Shown here: in pieces, positions 43,201 to 51,725 of the stretch
Layout: each line of letters opens with the position of its first letter
Position numbering within the stretch: the first letter of the stretch is position 1
From: Massilia sp. W12
GTDB lineage: Bacteria > Pseudomonadota > Gammaproteobacteria > Burkholderiales > Burkholderiaceae_D
DNA length: 64,000 nucleotides
Assembly: GCF_037300705.1 (NCBI RefSeq)
Contig: NZ_CP147776.1
Span: forward strand, 2,356,001-2,420,000
Direction of reading: 5' to 3'
The notes under the pieces: generated by a model
What the model saw: the letters and a program-made list of their open reading frames with translations, nothing else
Told to the model about the DNA's origin: nothing
The model's database searches: none
Made by a program: the position numbers and the translations under genes

Positions 43201-45248
43201 GGGCAGACCCGAAAACCATCCTCGCCTACTATTTCTCCCGCAGCAAGGCCAGCGCCCGTCCGCTGAACGAAGTCAAACTCCTCATCGTGGGCCGGGGTGG
43301 GGCAGGCAAAACCAGCACCGTGCGCGCCCTGCAAGGTAAGCCGTTCAACAAAACCGAAGAAAGCACCACTGGCGTTGCGCTATGCGATTTGGCCTTGCCG
43401 GACTGCCAGTCCGGCGCCGTCACCGCCCATGTATGGGACTTTGCAGGGCAAGTCATCACACATTCGCTGCACCAATTTTTCCTGAGCGAGCGCAGCATCT
43501 ATGTGCTGGTGCTGACTGGCCGCGAAAACAGTGAAGAAGACGATGCCGAATACTGGTTGCGCTTGATTATGGCCTTTGGCAAAGATGAGCAGGGCAATCC
43601 GCCGCCCGTCATCGTCACGCTGAACAAGTGGGATGACCAGGGCTGCCGCCCCAAATTAGACCGCGAAGTCTTGCAAGAGCGCTATCCCTGCATCGTCAGC
43701 TTCATCGAAACGGATTGCCAATCCAATTTGGGCATTGCTGAACTAAAGCAAAGGCTTACCCAGACAACGGACAGCCTGGCCTGGGTGAGTCAAGCCTTCC
43801 CCGACGCCTGGGCAGCCGTGCGTGACACCATTGTCAAAACCCGCGAACATAGCCCGCATCTGCCGTTTGCCGCCTTCCGCAGCCTGTGTGAAAGCAATCA
43901 AATCACGCAGTTGCAAGACCAAATCGCCTTGGCCGACATCCTGCATGTGCTTGGCATCGCGCTCAATTACCGGCGCGACCCGCGCTTGCGCGAAGCCACC
44001 GTACTGCAAGCCAATTGGTTGACGCAAAATGTGTACGCCATGTTGCGTTTTGCCGAAACCAATACCGGCATCCTCACTCGGCAAGAGCGTGACAGCGTGC
44101 TGGCCGCCGAAACCGAGCCGGCCATGCGCGACTATCTGATGCAAATCATGGAGCGTTTTGAAGTCGCTTACGCTGCCGAACATGCCGGACAAACCGTGTG
44201 GCTGCTGCCGCAAGCCTTGCCGGACAGCCAGCCCAAAGCCGCCGCCCCGCTCGCCAATAGCGAAGACGCCACCCGCCTGCGCTACAGCTATGAAGCGCTG
44301 CCCGAAGGTTTGCTGGCGCGGGCGATTGTGCGCATGCATGAGTTCATTGAAATTGCAGACGGCCAGCGCCTGCAATGGGCCAAGGGCGTGATTTTGAATA
44401 TGGACGGCGCGCGCGCCTTGCTGCGCGCCAACCCGCGTGAACGCCAAATCAGCTTGACCGTCACCGGTGAAGAACCCGCGCGGCGCAAGCTGGCGGGCTT
44501 GTGCCGCAGCCATATGCGCGCCATCCATGACGATATTCGTGGCTTGGCGCCGATTGAAGAAACCCAAGTCGAAGGCCAGTGGCTGGATATCGCCATACTC
44601 GAAGCCGACGAAAAACAAGGCCGCCAAACTGCCATCGCCCTGCGTGGCATCGGCTCCCGCACCATCGATCCGGTCCCGCTCAACAATGCCTACAACACCC
44701 CAGCCGCCCGCAGTGACGCATGGAAACCCAAGGTGTTTATCAGTTATTCCAAAGCCAATGCGCGCCAGCGTGACAGCCTGGTCAACCAATTGAATATTTT
44801 GGCCAACGAAGGTTTGATGGCGGCGCACTGGCATGACCGCATGATTATCCCCGGTGAGGATTGGCACGCGCGCATTCAAGCCGAATTGCAAGAGGCGGAT
44901 TTGATTGTGCTCTTACTGAGCAATGCTGCTTTGGCTACGGAATACATCGTTAAGCACGAAATCCCTCTTGCCCTCAGCCGCCACGACGCAAAGCTAGCGC
45001 ACTTTGTGCCGGTGATTGTGGAAGATTGCCGCTGGACAGAGCATAAATCGGGGGCCGGTTCGCAACTCAAAGATTTAAATGCGCTGCCGGAAAAAGGCAA
45101 AGCCATCAATACCTGGCGGCCAAACCAGAATGCCGGGTGGAAGAGTGTGGGCGATGGTTTGGCGCGGGTGCTAAAAGAAATTTTGGCGCAGGCGGAAAAA
45201 AGCGGCAAATCGCATCAGCGGCGCGAGGCTGGCTTCAGGAATGATTGA
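40206..45248 (+). CDS. AAA-nuclease-LRR-ROC-COR-TIR fusion protein (ROCO 2)
   Basis: 1680 residues. N-terminal AAA-ATPase-like domain (about 3-330: P-loop-like 'RPRRFGKSL', Walker B 'VVLVDEYDKPI') and a C-terminal PD-(D/E)XK nuclease part (about 440-500: Asp448, Glu461-x-Lys463), as in the PF09820/DUF1703 family. Then about 18 LRRs (559-980), Roc GTPase (P-loop 1029-1037, Lys1035; WDFAGQ; NKWD), COR (about 1215-1400) and TIR (about 1506-1660, candidate catalytic Glu1585). It holds two possible effectors, nuclease and TIR, in one chain. After the LRRs it is a close paralogue of ROCO protein 1. The ATG at 40206 lacks a strong ribosome site but matches the family start. Confidence 0.9.
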   Translation: MSKPKKLPLGVQTFKKIIEGGYYYVDKTDLACQLIEDGGYYFLSRPRRFGKSLFLDTLKSIFAGEKDLFAGLAAEHRVNWAPPRPIIHLNFAMAPENSLSAWQNVCMQQLQDVERQYGFQGSQAHPAQRLAELIAGLHRTSGQKVVVLVDEYDKPILDSLEDPDLARKMQNFLAGLYSPLKSEDAHLHFVFLTGVSKFSKVNLFSGLNHLTDISLKPRYATVCGYTETDLHTVFADRLGDLPMAKIKQWYNGYNWLGTPVYNPWSLLNLFDNQQFKAYWIETGMSTFLVQLLKKKNFFLPGLSGWYTDMDLSGKFNIDNISPIALLFQTGYLTIKEVEERDFEYRYTIDFPNLEVKKHFSADLFVSLTGQNEQGTQALTRLGAALAAGRWKEVCNSIHAQFAAIPYNYHANNNMAHYEGWYASVFFSMLSALDFTLIAEDVTNHGRIDLTLFLPDTICLFEFKVQRKGKADSALAQIITQKYAEKYSNDQRSLVAIGITFSEESRNIIGFDVKIGAETAQDLMMQDEAANDEEESAAKTAYALALQRIEQCRIKQGTALNLGGMGLAQLPPEIGQLTALTDLYLNENQLTALPPEIGQLTALRLLYLHENQLTALPPEIGQLRALTVLHLSGNQLTALPPEIGQLTALTRLDLDQNQLTALPPEIGQLRALTELGLHENQLTALPPEIGQLRALTELALWSNQLTALPPEIGQLTALTALYLNENQLTALPPEIGELTALKELYLYENQLTALPPEIGELTALKELYLHENQLTALPPEIGQLTALKELYLYENQLTALPPEIGQLTALKELYLYENQLTALPPEIGQLTALKGLYLQENQLTALPPEIGQLTALKELNLHKNQLTALPPEIGQLTALTELALWSNQLTALPPEIGQLTALTELRLDQNQLTALPPEIGQLTALTTLTLGRNQLTALPPEIGQLLQLTHLIITDNRLTALPAGMHALTQLKQLWLHDNPALGIPAAILGGNNWSKRDEWADPKTILAYYFSRSKASARPLNEVKLLIVGRGGAGKTSTVRALQGKPFNKTEESTTGVALCDLALPDCQSGAVTAHVWDFAGQVITHSLHQFFLSERSIYVLVLTGRENSEEDDAEYWLRLIMAFGKDEQGNPPPVIVTLNKWDDQGCRPKLDREVLQERYPCIVSFIETDCQSNLGIAELKQRLTQTTDSLAWVSQAFPDAWAAVRDTIVKTREHSPHLPFAAFRSLCESNQITQLQDQIALADILHVLGIALNYRRDPRLREATVLQANWLTQNVYAMLRFAETNTGILTRQERDSVLAAETEPAMRDYLMQIMERFEVAYAAEHAGQTVWLLPQALPDSQPKAAAPLANSEDATRLRYSYEALPEGLLARAIVRMHEFIEIADGQRLQWAKGVILNMDGARALLRANPRERQISLTVTGEEPARRKLAGLCRSHMRAIHDDIRGLAPIEETQVEGQWLDIAILEADEKQGRQTAIALRGIGSRTIDPVPLNNAYNTPAARSDAWKPKVFISYSKANARQRDSLVNQLNILANEGLMAAHWHDRMIIPGEDWHARIQAELQEADLIVLLLSNAALATEYIVKHEIPLALSRHDAKLAHFVPVIVEDCRWTEHKSGAGSQLKDLNALPEKGKAINTWRPNQNAGWKSVGDGLARVLKEILAQAEKSGKSHQRREAGFRND
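41900..43045 (+). repeat. 69-bp LRR-coding tandem repeats in ROCO 2
   Basis: About 17 consecutive 69-bp units each encode a 23-residue LRR with the frame PPEIGQLTAL-x-x-L-x-L-x-x-NQLTAL. Several units are identical apart from one or two codons (for example around 42400-42700). This marks recent expansion by unequal recombination. Not a CRISPR array: no spacers. A long antisense frame over the same DNA is a by-product. Confidence 0.95.
43220..45225 (+). repeat. long direct repeat, copy B (ROC-COR-TIR block)
   Basis: Second copy of the block at 15850-17830, same strand. Nucleotide identity looks about 90% by eye, including silent positions, so the duplication or gene conversion is fairly recent. 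Confidence 0.85.
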
Positions 45249-45249
45249 T

Positions 45250-45281
45250 GGCGCGCGTGATAAGAACTTATCTGGCGCGCC
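45250..45281. terminator. hairpin downstream of ROCO 2
   Basis: Stems GGCGCGC/GCGCGCC and GATAAG/CTTATC around a two-base loop start two bases after the ROCO 2 stop. There is no T-run, so rho-independent function is uncertain. It may serve the convergent gene at 45315-45794 as well. Confidence 0.45.
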
Positions 45282-45314
45282 AAGCCCCCGCGTGTCAGTC
45301 CCCACATCCCGCCA

Positions 45315-45794
45315 TCAATCCATCTGCTCAGCAAGACGCTTGGCCTTTGTTGCATAAAACTTTGCCGAACTGGCGTTGCCGGTTTTTTGCAAGCGTTCGC
45401 TATACGCTTGCGCGGCAGCGCTGGCCACATCGAAGGCTTTGATTAGTACATTGCGATCTTCATCGTCTTGCACGGCGCCATGCACAAATTTTCCTGCCTG
45501 AAATCCGCCCTCAATTTCCAGCACGCCAAAATGCAGGGCGCCCGCCACCACCTGGCCGTAGAAAATTTCCGGGCTGGCTTTGCCCTTGCTGTAGGCTTTC
45601 AACACGCCGGCGCCCTCAGCCTTGCCCGCTTTGCACGGGCCTTCCCATTGCAAAGTGCGGTCTTGCCACTGGGGGCGGCTTTGCAGCTGACAATCTTTGC
45701 GCCCCAGCGCCTGGCTTTCTTGCGCGACAGTGAAACCGCTCACGGCGAGCAAGGCCGCCAGCAGTAAGTGATGGTGCAATCGTAAAACATGCAT
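45315..45794 (-). CDS. exported hypothetical protein
   Basis: 159 residues with a signal peptide (about 1-24: LLLAALLAVSGFTVAQ). The mature part contains two short Gly-rich beta segments ('GPCKAGKAEGAGVLKAY', 'FYGQVVAGALHFGVLEIEGGFQ') that look like degenerate MORN repeats, and an Ala/Lys-rich C-terminal helix (about 120-155). Two cysteines may form a disulphide. No named family recognised. It is convergent with ROCO 2 and 150 bases from the next minus-strand gene. Confidence 0.6.
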   Translation of the reverse strand: MHVLRLHHHLLLAALLAVSGFTVAQESQALGRKDCQLQSRPQWQDRTLQWEGPCKAGKAEGAGVLKAYSKGKASPEIFYGQVVAGALHFGVLEIEGGFQAGKFVHGAVQDDEDRNVLIKAFDVASAAAQAYSERLQKTGNASSAKFYATKAKRLAEQMD

Positions 45795-45948
45795 AAGCTG
45801 TCCTTATTCTGATGAAGCCTTATCTATTCTGCCGCTGCGCCTTTGCGCTCATTTCCGCATGTATTGCGCGGGAAGGCAGTGCGCTGCAAACAGGCGCCGT
45901 TTGGGCTGCGCGCAAGCAGCGGACAGAATAGCCATTTGAAGCGATTGA

Positions 45949-46809
45949 TTACTTGATATCCGGCAAAAATTTTTCCAGCAAGCTGCGGCTGACTTCAAAA
46001 TGCATCGCGTCTTCTTTGCGAAACGCCACACCCCAATACCAGCCATGGGCATTGAAAATCGGCGCGATCAAGGTCAGACCATATTGCACCATGCCATCGC
46101 CATAGCCATCCAGCGCGCCATTGAGTTTCAAATCTATCGCCGTGCCCCAGGAGTGATTTGAGATTGCGGTGGTGGAGCCGCGCACATTGCGCGCGCACAG
46201 CATGCCGGCGCTGCCCAGTGCTTGATAGACTTCCGGCTGCTTGACGGCGATTTCCGCCATGATTGTGCGCAGACTGTCCACTGCAGGTTTCAGTCCCGTG
46301 ACTTTAAACGGGCCAACCGAGGCGGTGGTAATGTATTTTTTCAGCTTTTCGTTGGTGACTGGCTGGCAAGCCTGGCTGAATGATTCGCGCGGCTTGCCGA
46401 GTTTTTCCAGCATGTATTGATTGCTGACCGCTTTCAAGCCCGGATTTAGCGGGCCGAGCGTATCGCGCCGCACTAAACGGATCAGCGATGTTCCTGCCGC
46501 TGCGGGAACCGCCTTTTTCACTTCCTGCGGCGTGACAACCTTGGGCGCCACTTTATTGCTGACGGCGGGTTTAAAACTGATGAGGTTTAAACGTTGCAGT
46601 GTCTTGCCGCCCGGCTCCACTAAACCATCCGGCTGACGCAAAAAACCGGCTTGAAAGGTGTGAATCGCACCAATTGTGCGCGGCCCGCACAAGCCATCCG
46701 CACGGCCAACCGGCATGCCATGTTGGGCTAATAAATGTTGAACTTTGACAACATCATCGACATTGTTTTTACCTAATTTGCCTACAGATCCAAGAATGCT
46801 GACCGACAT
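45949..46809 (-). CDS. peptidoglycan-binding M15-type peptidase
   Basis: 286 residues from the ATG at 46809 (AAAGGA upstream). N-terminal PG_binding_1 domain (about 8-70: 'VVKVQHLLAQHGMPVGRADG'). A C-terminal M15/VanY-like peptidase follows, with the zinc triad in 'SNHSWGTAIDLKL' (His and Asp) and 'DAMHFEVS' (His). Such enzymes cut D-Ala-containing or cross-link peptide bonds in peptidoglycan and are common as phage or secretion-linked endolysins. There is no signal peptide on this start, so export would need another route. An upstream frame reaching 46902 adds no recognisable signal. Confidence 0.75.
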   Translation of the reverse strand: MSVSILGSVGKLGKNNVDDVVKVQHLLAQHGMPVGRADGLCGPRTIGAIHTFQAGFLRQPDGLVEPGGKTLQRLNLISFKPAVSNKVAPKVVTPQEVKKAVPAAAGTSLIRLVRRDTLGPLNPGLKAVSNQYMLEKLGKPRESFSQACQPVTNEKLKKYITTASVGPFKVTGLKPAVDSLRTIMAEIAVKQPEVYQALGSAGMLCARNVRGSTTAISNHSWGTAIDLKLNGALDGYGDGMVQYGLTLIAPIFNAHGWYWGVAFRKEDAMHFEVSRSLLEKFLPDIK

Positions 46810-47253
46810 GGGAAGTCCTTTCGCTTGGGGATTGATGGGGGGGAGGGGCGTGACAATGGTGAGGAATCGCGCACAAGTATATAGCAAGTATCTAAAAAAC
46901 AAGATTTAAAGCTGAATTATTTTATTTTTATTCTTTATTACCATGAAATTCTACCTCAGATAAGACCCTGTCCCTGGCGCTTGTCGCAATACGCCAGCCC
47001 AGACTGCTATACGATCCCGGCCAAGCCGCACTCTTTGCAACAACTTCTGCGAAGGGGCGAACGGCGTCACCGCTGGTGTTGCGCTTATATTTTCTGCGCC
47101 CATTCACTGCGCCTCGATGAGGCATGACCTTTGCTGCCCTCACGCAGCTGCATACATCTCTCACTAAAGCTTCGGAAAAACCGAATTGAGATTTGGCCGG
47201 CTGTCGCCACCTTGGCCCATGGCGGATGGCCTTTAAACAGACGAAAGCGAATT
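46810..47253. other. intergenic region
   Basis: About 440 bases between the M15-type gene and the DUF456 gene. An AT-rich stretch (46890-46945) probably holds the promoter of the peptidase gene. The rest contains short frames on both strands with no recognisable product or good ribosome site. No RNA gene is evident. Confidence 0.55.
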
Positions 47254-47736
47254 GTGGATAGTTATCTTTTATGGGCGGCGAGCGCCGTCATGGTCGTATT
47301 GGGATTGGCGGGCACGGTGTTGCCGGTTTTGCCTGGAACCTTGCTGGTGTGGCTGGGCTTGCTGTTGGGCGCCTGGATTGATGATTTTAACCGCGTCAGC
47401 GTTGCCACCATGGTCTTCATCACCTTGCTGGCGGTGTTTGCTTTTGCGCTGGATTTTGTCGCCGGCCTGTTGGGCGCCAAAAAGGCGCAAGCGAGCAAAC
47501 TGGCCTTGGCCGGTGCGGCGCTGGGCACGGTTGTCGGCCTGTTCATGGGCTTGATCGGGGTTTTGTTTATGCCGCTCGTCGGCGCGGCGATTGGTGAATA
47601 TTGGTCGCAAAAAAACCAGGAACGCGCGGCCAAAGTGGCGCTCGCGACCTGGCTGGGTCTGATGGTGGGCATGATTGCCAAGATTGTGATCGCGTTCATT
47701 ATGTTGGGCATCTTTTTAGTCGCCCTGTGGTTTTAA
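47254..47736 (+). CDS. DUF456 membrane protein
   Basis: 160 residues from a GTG at 47254 ('VDSYLLWAASAVMVVLG'). Four to five hydrophobic helices with the DUF456 pattern 'GTVLPVLPGTLLVWLG' and 'GLFMGLIGVLFMPLVGAAIGEY'. Inner-membrane protein of unknown function, common in Burkholderiales. A longer frame to 47131 adds only a non-hydrophobic Arg-rich lead. The next gene starts 19 bases after the stop, so they may be cotranscribed. Confidence 0.8.
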   Translation: MDSYLLWAASAVMVVLGLAGTVLPVLPGTLLVWLGLLLGAWIDDFNRVSVATMVFITLLAVFAFALDFVAGLLGAKKAQASKLALAGAALGTVVGLFMGLIGVLFMPLVGAAIGEYWSQKNQERAAKVALATWLGLMVGMIAKIVIAFIMLGIFLVALWF

Positions 47737-47755
47737 TTTTTGAAGGAAAATCAGC

Positions 47756-48844
47756 ATGCCAAATAAACGCTCTGCAAATGCAGTCAGATTAGAGTTCGCC
47801 CCTGATTGTCTGGTAAAAACAAACTTGTCGGGCGCGGCTTTCAGCGGCGATTGGCTGTGGGTGGCAGGAGATGAAGCCTGCGGCGTGGAACGCTTGCGCC
47901 AGCTCGACCCGCTGGGCAGTGAGTCATTGCGTTTTGGCGAGGTGCGCGAATTCGCGCTGGCCGATTTAATCGACTTGCCCGGCGCGGCTGAGGAAGAGGC
48001 GGATCTGGAAGGCATGGCGGTCGCCAATGGCTTTCTCTGGGTCGTTGGTTCACATGGCTTGAAACGGAAAAACGCCAAACCTGAGCGCAGCCACGCGGAC
48101 AATGCCAAACGCCTGGCGAAACTGGCGCTGGATGGCAATCGGCGCTTGCTGGCGCGTATTCCGATTGAAGCGGATGCCGAGGGCGAGCCTTGCCTGGTGC
48201 GCAAGGCGCAAGATGGGCGGCGCGCTGAATGCCTCAAAGGCGATGCCGAACATAATCAATTAAGCCGCCTGTTAGCCGACGATCCGCACTTTGGCCCGTA
48301 TATGGCGCTGCCCGGCAAAGACAACGGTTTTGATATTGAAGGCTTGGCGGTTGATGGCAATCGCCTGCTGCTCGGCTTGCGCGGGCCGGTTTTGCGCGGC
48401 TGGTCGGCGATTCTTGAAATCGCGCTCGAATCACGCGCGGATCAACTCCGCCTGGCTCCTTTGGATGAGAGCGGCGTCAAGCTGCGCAAACATTTTTTGC
48501 AGCTGGATGGCCTGGGCGTGCGCGATTTGCATTTTTATGGCGATGATCTGTATATTTTGGCCGGCCCCACCATGGTGCTCAACGGCGATATCCGTATCTT
48601 TAAATGGAAGGGCGCGCGCCCGATACTGGCGGACAACCGCGAAGCGGTGCGTTTTGAATTCAATCTGAGCGAATCGATTTCCCTGCCGCATGGACGCGGG
48701 GTGAATCGCGCCGAAGCGATTTGCGATTTGCCTTCCGGGCTGTCGCATGGCAAGCCAAGCTGGCTGGTGTTGTACGATGCGCCAGGGCCGGATCGCATGC
48801 TGGGCGAGCACACCGTTTTTGGCGATTTATTGCAGCATCGCTGA
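47756..48844 (+). CDS. DUF3616 protein, probable beta-propeller
   Basis: 362 residues, no signal peptide. The regular spacing of short beta blades ('GDWLWVAGDEACGVERL', 'DIEGLAVDGNRLLLGLRGP', 'DLHFYGDDLYILAGPT') and 'DLEGMAVANGFLWVVGSHG' fit DUF3616, a propeller-fold family of unknown role. Ribosome site GAAGGAAA precedes the ATG. It follows the DUF456 gene closely, so the two probably share a transcript. Function cannot be inferred. Confidence 0.8.
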   Translation: MPNKRSANAVRLEFAPDCLVKTNLSGAAFSGDWLWVAGDEACGVERLRQLDPLGSESLRFGEVREFALADLIDLPGAAEEEADLEGMAVANGFLWVVGSHGLKRKNAKPERSHADNAKRLAKLALDGNRRLLARIPIEADAEGEPCLVRKAQDGRRAECLKGDAEHNQLSRLLADDPHFGPYMALPGKDNGFDIEGLAVDGNRLLLGLRGPVLRGWSAILEIALESRADQLRLAPLDESGVKLRKHFLQLDGLGVRDLHFYGDDLYILAGPTMVLNGDIRIFKWKGARPILADNREAVRFEFNLSESISLPHGRGVNRAEAICDLPSGLSHGKPSWLVLYDAPGPDRMLGEHTVFGDLLQHR

Positions 48845-49101
48845 GCCGATTTTTCCCGCATCTTCTGAAAACCGCCCTGCAAGCCGGTCTTGCCGGGCGG
48901 CTGTTCGCCATGGCAGGCAGTCATGCGGCCCTTTGTTTGCATGCCATTTGCCTCACGTTGCGGTTTTTTTTACCCGCCGCTGCGCCGCTGATCTCCGCAT
49001 AACCCGTTTGCAGCTGCAAAAAAACCGCATGCAAGGTAAGATGCACGGTTTGTGCACGCAGGCCTTGCGTGACGCACCACCGTATTCCCGGAGAGCAATG
49101 C

Positions 49102-49998
49102 ATGACTAATCCGAACCGGCGCAAACTCAATACCGGCCCCTTCAAACTTGACCGTCTGCGGCGCTTGAACCGCTTACGCCGTCCGCTGGAGGACACGCCG
49201 GCGCTGGCCGGCGCGCCGCACAAGCCGCGCTCACGCGGCATCTATCTCTTACCCAACGCATTCACCACCGCCGCGCTGTTTTGCGGCTTTTACGCCATTG
49301 TGATGGCGATGGGCGGTTTGTATGAACCGGCTGCCGTCGCGATTTTCGTCGCCATGGTGTTGGACAGCTTGGATGGGCGGGTTGCGCGCTTAACCAATAC
49401 CCAGAGCGAATTCGGGGCCCAATATGACTCCCTGTCAGACATGGTCAGCTTTGGCGCTGCGCCGGCCCTGGTGATGTATGTCTGGGCCTTGCGCGGCATG
49501 GGCAAACTGGGCTGGCTGGCGGCTTTTGTATATTGCGCCGGCGCAGCTTTGCGCTTAGCCCGCTTTAACACCAATATCGCGGTGGTGGATAAGCGCTATT
49601 TCCAGGGGCTGCCCAGCCCGGCCGCCGCCGCACTGGTGGCAGGCTTTGTGTTTTTGATGACTGATCTGGGCGAGCAGGGCCAGAATTGGCGCTGGCTGGC
49701 CTGGGGCATCACCTTGTTTGCCGGCCTGACCATGGTCACGAATGTGCCTTTTTACAGCTTCAAAGATGTGAATTTCCGCAAAACCGTGCCTTTCATCACC
49801 GTGTTTCTGGTGGTGCTCTTGATCGTCGGCGTCACCTACAATCCGCCGATTGCCCTGTTTGGCGGCTTTATTCTGTACGCTTTGTCCGGTTATGTGATCT
49901 TTTTCTTGCGCTGGTTCAAAGGCGATCCGGTGCCTTTGGTGCAAACCGCGCCGGAACCGGAAGCCGGCGCCAGCGAAGTGGATGAGCGCGGCGGCTGA
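49102..49998 (+). CDS. pssA: CDP-diacylglycerol-serine O-phosphatidyltransferase
   Basis: 298 residues from the ATG at 49102 (GGAGAG upstream). It catalyses CDP-diacylglycerol + L-serine to phosphatidylserine + CMP in the inner membrane. The CDP-alcohol phosphotransferase motif D-G-x2-A-R-x8-G-x3-D-x3-D is present in 'DSLDGRVARLTNTQSEFG' and 'AQYDSLSDMVSFG' (about residues 91-121). About eight membrane helices follow. The gene lies 62 bases upstream of leuA, an arrangement typical of Burkholderiales. The last 30 residues are a polar tail with no known role. Confidence 0.93.
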   Translation: MTNPNRRKLNTGPFKLDRLRRLNRLRRPLEDTPALAGAPHKPRSRGIYLLPNAFTTAALFCGFYAIVMAMGGLYEPAAVAIFVAMVLDSLDGRVARLTNTQSEFGAQYDSLSDMVSFGAAPALVMYVWALRGMGKLGWLAAFVYCAGAALRLARFNTNIAVVDKRYFQGLPSPAAAALVAGFVFLMTDLGEQGQNWRWLAWGITLFAGLTMVTNVPFYSFKDVNFRKTVPFITVFLVVLLIVGVTYNPPIALFGGFILYALSGYVIFFLRWFKGDPVPLVQTAPEPEAGASEVDERGG

Positions 49999-50059
49999 AA
50001 AGCGGGGTCTTGATGGCGCGTCGCGCCGCAAAAGTGCTTGATGCAAGCGGGAGGGGAAG

Positions 50060-51592
50060 ATGTCTGAACAAGTGATTATTTTCGATACCACCTTGCGCGA
50101 TGGCGAACAATCGCCCGGCGCTTCCATGACGCGCGATGAAAAATTGCGCATTGCGCGCCAGCTCGAACGGATGCGGGTGGATGTGATTGAAGCCGGGTTT
50201 GCCGCCGCTTCGCCGGGCGACTTCGCCGCTATTTCGGCGATTGCGCGCGTGGTGCGCGATTCCACCGTCTGCTCCCTGGCGCGCGCCAATGAACGCGATA
50301 TCGCGCGCGCCGCCGAAGCGCTGACGGACGCCCCGCGCCGCCGCATTCACACCTTTATTGCCACTTCGCGCCTGCACATGGAAATGAAGTTGCGCATGAG
50401 TCCGGAAGATGTCTTGCAGCAGGCGGTGGCGGCGGTGCGTTTTGCGCGCCGCTTCACGGATGATGTCGAATTCTCACCGGAAGACGGCAGCCGCTCCGAT
50501 CCTGATTTCTTATGCCGCGTGCTGGAAGCGGTGATCGCGGCCGGCGCCAACACCATCAATTTCCCCGATACCGTGGGCTATGCCGCACCGGAATTGTTCG
50601 GCCAGACCATCAAGAATCTGCGCAGCCGGATTCCGAATGCTGACCAGGCCATCTGGTCGGTGCATTGCCACAATGATCTGGGCTTGGCGGTGGCCAATTC
50701 GCTGGCCGGGGTGGTGGTGGGCGGCGCGCGGCAGATTGAATGCACCATCAATGGCCTGGGCGAGCGCGCCGGCAATACCGCGCTGGAAGAAGTGGTGATG
50801 GCGCTCAAAACCCGCGCCGATCATTATCAATTGCATACCAATATCGACGCTTCGCAAATCGTGCCGGCTTCCAAGCTGGTGTCGCAAATCACCGGTTTCG
50901 CGGTGCAGCCGAATAAGGCGGTGGTGGGGGCGAATGCCTTCGCTCACGCCTCCGGCATCCATCAGGATGGCATTTTAAAAGCGCGCGAAACCTATGAAAT
51001 CATGCGCGCCGAAGATGTCGGCTGGAGCGCCAATAAAATCGTGCTGGGCAAACTCTCAGGGCGCAACGCCTTCCGCCAGCGCTTGCAGGAATTGGGCGTG
51101 TTGCCGGAGAGCGAAAGCGAATTGAATCAAGCTTTTGCCCGCTTCAAAGACCTGGCGGACCGCAAGACTGAAATTTTCGATGAGGATTTATTAAGTCTGA
51201 TCGTCGATGAAGAACATGAGCACGAGCATTTTCATCTGCTGTCTTTAAAGCAAAGTTCGGAAACCGGCGAGGCTTCGCAGGCGGAATTGGTGTTTGCCGC
51301 CGGCAATAAGGAGTTGCGCAGCACAGGGCAGGGCAATGGCCCGGTGGACGCCTGTTTCAATGCAATTGAAAAAGTGGTGCACAGCGGGGCTGAGCTGGTC
51401 TTATTCACGATTAATGCAATCAGCACCGGGCCGCAAGCCCAGGGTGAGGTGACGATCCGCCTGTCGCTGGATGGCCGCATCGCCAATGGCGTGGGGGCTG
51501 ACCCTGACATTATCACCGCCTCCGCCAAAGCCTATCTGGCGGCCTTAAACAAATTGCAAGCCAAGAGTGAAAAACTGAATCCGCAAGTCTGA
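50060..51592 (+). CDS. leuA: 2-isopropylmalate synthase
   Basis: 510 residues. It joins acetyl-CoA and 2-oxoisovalerate to 2-isopropylmalate, the first step of leucine synthesis. HMGL-like TIM barrel (about 1-275) with '[12 protein letters not shown]' at the N-terminus and the metal site '[14 protein letters not shown]' (about 199-212); '[16 protein letters not shown]' lies near 295-310. The C-terminal LeuA regulatory domain (about 385-500) binds leucine for feedback inhibition. GGAGGGG ribosome site. Length matches LeuA of Burkholderiales. Confidence 0.96.
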   Translation: MSEQVIIFDTTLRDGEQSPGASMTRDEKLRIARQLERMRVDVIEAGFAAASPGDFAAISAIARVVRDSTVCSLARANERDIARAAEALTDAPRRRIHTFIATSRLHMEMKLRMSPEDVLQQAVAAVRFARRFTDDVEFSPEDGSRSDPDFLCRVLEAVIAAGANTINFPDTVGYAAPELFGQTIKNLRSRIPNADQAIWSVHCHNDLGLAVANSLAGVVVGGARQIECTINGLGERAGNTALEEVVMALKTRADHYQLHTNIDASQIVPASKLVSQITGFAVQPNKAVVGANAFAHASGIHQDGILKARETYEIMRAEDVGWSANKIVLGKLSGRNAFRQRLQELGVLPESESELNQAFARFKDLADRKTEIFDEDLLSLIVDEEHEHEHFHLLSLKQSSETGEASQAELVFAAGNKELRSTGQGNGPVDACFNAIEKVVHSGAELVLFTINAISTGPQAQGEVTIRLSLDGRIANGVGADPDIITASAKAYLAALNKLQAKSEKLNPQV

Positions 51593-51725
51593 AGCGGCGC
51601 GCTGGCGGCAGCGTGTTTTGCGCGCGGATTCTGTCTGAAAACCCCATTGCGGTGGTAAAATAGCCGGTTTGCTTTGCGCCGGCGCCTCTGCCCGGCCTTA
51701 TCACCTGCTTTGAAACGGGCCAGAC

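Noticed and set aside
46928-47164. A 78-codon minus-strand frame in the gap before the DUF456 gene
   Set aside because: No ribosome site, no recognisable domain and composition of non-coding DNA; not annotated.
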